DNA of 64,000 nucleotides from Clostridiales bacterium. Its GTDB lineage: Bacteria; Bacillota; Clostridia; Christensenellales; UBA1242. This document shows positions 62,531 to 64,000 of this stretch, piece by piece. Made by a program: the position numbers and the translations under genes. The notes under the pieces are model-generated. The model had not been told where the DNA came from, did not search any database, and saw nothing but the letters and a program-made list of their open reading frames with translations. Position 1 is the first letter of the stretch. Every line of letters begins with the position of its first letter. The stretch lies in contig CAKJYJ010000003.1 in NCBI GenBank assembly GCA_918262735.1, positions 1 through 64,000 of the forward strand, read 5' to 3'.

Positions 62531-63808
62531 ATGGTAACTTTAACTAGCGCAGAAAGCGCATTAAAAAGCGTGTATTTGGGTGTTGTTGGCAATCAATTAA
62601 ATGTTAATGCAAACCCATTACTCGGTAAAATTAAACAATCAACAAAAGACGTTTGGGGCAAAGAGATAAGAAAGCTTGCTCCATATGGTGTTAATGGCGG
62701 TATTGGTGCTGGTGCTGAAACCGATGCACTTCCAAAGGCTGGAGGTAATAACTACGTTCAATTTATCACAGACTTAAAAAACTTATATGGAAAAATTGAG
62801 CTGAGCGATAAAGCAATTAGGGCATCAGAGAACAATGCGGGAGCGTTTGTAAACCTTCTTAATGATGAAATGGAGGGTTTAATTAAGGCATCTTCATTCA
62901 ATTTGGGAAGAATGCTATTTGGTGATGGTACTGGAAAATTGGCAACCGTCACATCGGTCAACACATCAACCAGAGCGTTTACTTGTGATACTGTTAAGAA
63001 CTTAATTGAGGGAATGACACTTGATGTTTACGGATCTTCTGGTTCAAAAAGTGCCGTTAAAAGTGGACATAGAATTAAATATGTTGACAGGGTTAACAAA
63101 TGTTTTTATTTAGATGCAACTTGTCTTTTAGATGAAAATGATACAATTTATGTTCAAGGTTCAAAAAATAATGAAATCACAGGTCTTGGAAAAATATTTT
63201 CAGATTCAGAAACATTATATGGTTTAACAAGAGCAAGTTATCCTTGGCTTTCTCCATATGTTAAAACAAGTGCGGGTGAAATTAACGATGGACTTATACA
63301 AAGTGCAGTTGATTTCTTAGAAGAGTTTTCTGGGTCGAACATAAATTACATAGCATGTTCAAGTGCTGTTAGACGTGCATATCAGGAATATTTGGGTGCA
63401 TATAGACGCAATATTGATGTTGCAACCCTAGATGGTGGCTACAAGGCAATATCATATAATGGTATTCCTCTTGTTGCCGATAGATTTGTTGCAGACGATA
63501 CAATGTTCTTACTTAACACCGACGATTTCACGTTACATCAACTATGTGATTGGAAATGGCTTGAAGGTGAAGATGGTAGAATTATTCGTCAAAACGTTGG
63601 CTATCCAACATTTAGTGCAACATTGGTTAAATATGCTGATCTTATTTGTGATAAACCAAATGGGCAAGCAAAAATAACAGGTATTTCTAGCACAGTAACC
63701 AATCCATTTACAACTTTTGTTAACACAGTTAACAACATAATAACAACATCAACCGAAGAAGAAACAACTGGCGAAACAGAAACTCCTGTAGTAAATGGCG
63801 GAAATTAA
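62531..63808 (+). CDS. Phage major capsid protein (HK97-like fold)
   Basis: This 425-residue protein starts 3 bases after the scaffold gene. It has E-loop-like and P-domain-like features: LAPYGVNGGIGAGAETDALP (about 40-60), GKIELSDKAIRASENNAGAF (residues about 85-105), SSFNLGRMLFGDG, a central beta-rich insert, and SAVRRAYQEYL near 280 followed by YNGIPLVADRFVADDTMFLL (about 310), typical of the end of HK97-type capsid proteins. A Thr/Glu-rich tail (about 390-425) is probably exposed. Confidence 0.85.
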   Translation: MVTLTSAESALKSVYLGVVGNQLNVNANPLLGKIKQSTKDVWGKEIRKLAPYGVNGGIGAGAETDALPKAGGNNYVQFITDLKNLYGKIELSDKAIRASENNAGAFVNLLNDEMEGLIKASSFNLGRMLFGDGTGKLATVTSVNTSTRAFTCDTVKNLIEGMTLDVYGSSGSKSAVKSGHRIKYVDRVNKCFYLDATCLLDENDTIYVQGSKNNEITGLGKIFSDSETLYGLTRASYPWLSPYVKTSAGEINDGLIQSAVDFLEEFSGSNINYIACSSAVRRAYQEYLGAYRRNIDVATLDGGYKAISYNGIPLVADRFVADDTMFLLNTDDFTLHQLCDWKWLEGEDGRIIRQNVGYPTFSATLVKYADLICDKPNGQAKITGISSTVTNPFTTFVNTVNNIITTSTEEETTGETETPVVNGGN

Positions 63809-63843
63809 TTAGTTATCCCTAGAATATTGGAGAGCATGGAAAA

Positions 63844-64000
63844 ATGGAATTGATAGAAATTAAAAGTGATGTGCTTGGAGTTATTGAAAGGCTAAAAAAT
63901 TGGAATAGTAAATATTCGGTCTTTTATAATACAAAAACAAAAAAATATGCATTATATACCACAGAAAATGAATTAAAACCCAAAGAATACTCATTAACAT
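63844..64000 (+). CDS. Partial phage gene at window end
   Basis: The open frame from the ATG at 63844 (MELIEIKSDVLGVIERLKNW, 52 codons visible) continues past the window. GGAGAG stands about 14 bases upstream. An earlier ATG at 63836 hits a stop after five codons. The function is unknown; its position after the capsid gene suits a head-completion or accessory protein. Confidence 0.55.
   Translation, partial: MELIEIKSDVLGVIERLKNWNSKYSVFYNTKTKKYALYTTENELKPKEYSLT

Larger units (their letters stand above)
59387..64000 (+). mobile_element. Phage head-morphogenesis module (incomplete at window end)
   Basis: Genes run in the order small protein, zinc-finger protein, portal, scaffold, major capsid, next gene, as in tailed-phage head modules, and directly follow pgi. 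No integrase, repressor or large terminase is present on this side. The rest lies beyond the window, so prophage, prophage remnant and domesticated particle are all open. Confidence 0.7.

Noticed and set aside
1..64000. tRNA and rRNA genes
   Set aside because: No tRNA-like cloverleaf with a GTTCRANYC arm and no rRNA segments were recognised by eye. A tRNAscan run would settle it.

Overview
The window looks like a chromosomal segment of an AT-rich, Gram-positive-type bacterium, most likely an uncultured gut Clostridia-like Bacillota. The evidence is the rplU-prp-rpmA operon with an L27 carrying a cleavable N-terminus, an isoleucine T-box leader, class I cyclic-di-GMP riboswitches, SipW-type signal peptidases with TasA-like cargo, DivIB/FtsQ next to MurA, a Gram-positive-type SOS box, and TGA used as a stop. 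The species cannot be named from the sequence.

Region 1 (1-23.96 kb) is a surface and biofilm-like region. It opens with the 3' part of a very large repeat/BspA-type surface protein. Two transcription units follow, each with a consensus promoter and a cyclic-di-GMP-I (GEMM-I) riboswitch plus terminator. The first encodes three TasA/camelysin-like subunits. The second encodes a further subunit and a 2182-residue repetitive adhesin. A third promoter (15.46 kb) drives a tight cluster: SipW-like peptidase, membrane-anchored MrcB-type AAA+ ATPase, DUF2357-like partner, second SipW-like peptidase, and two membrane EAL-domain proteins. The cluster ends at a strong terminator near 23.95 kb. My reading is a self-contained, c-di-GMP-gated surface fibre/adhesin system with its own processing enzymes, an unusual ATPase pair normally seen in McrBC-like defence, and EAL proteins that could close a feedback loop.

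Region 2 (24-36.7 kb) holds small accessory genes: a possible AbiEii-like nucleotidyltransferase, a kinase-fold protein, an ABC exporter, a GNAT acetyltransferase, a cytoplasmic leucine-rich-repeat fusion, 4-alpha-glucanotransferase, an ADP-ribosylglycohydrolase and several unknowns.

Region 3 (36.8-59.1 kb) is mostly housekeeping: murA-ftsQ, rpsB-tsf, ileS with its T-box, rplU-prp-rpmA, a Y-family polymerase, MTA/SAH deaminase-tex-pseudouridine synthase, and pgi. Unknown proteins are interspersed, including a DUF4132-like protein, a PHP phosphoesterase and a YgjV-like membrane protein. Five stand-alone accessory genes in regions 2 and 3 have a promoter -10 box only 6-8 bases before the start codon, so they probably make leaderless mRNAs.

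Region 4 (59.4 kb to the end) is the start of a phage head module (two small proteins, portal, scaffold, major capsid, one partial gene). No terminase or integrase is visible before the window ends.

No tRNA, rRNA, CRISPR array or insertion sequence was recognised.
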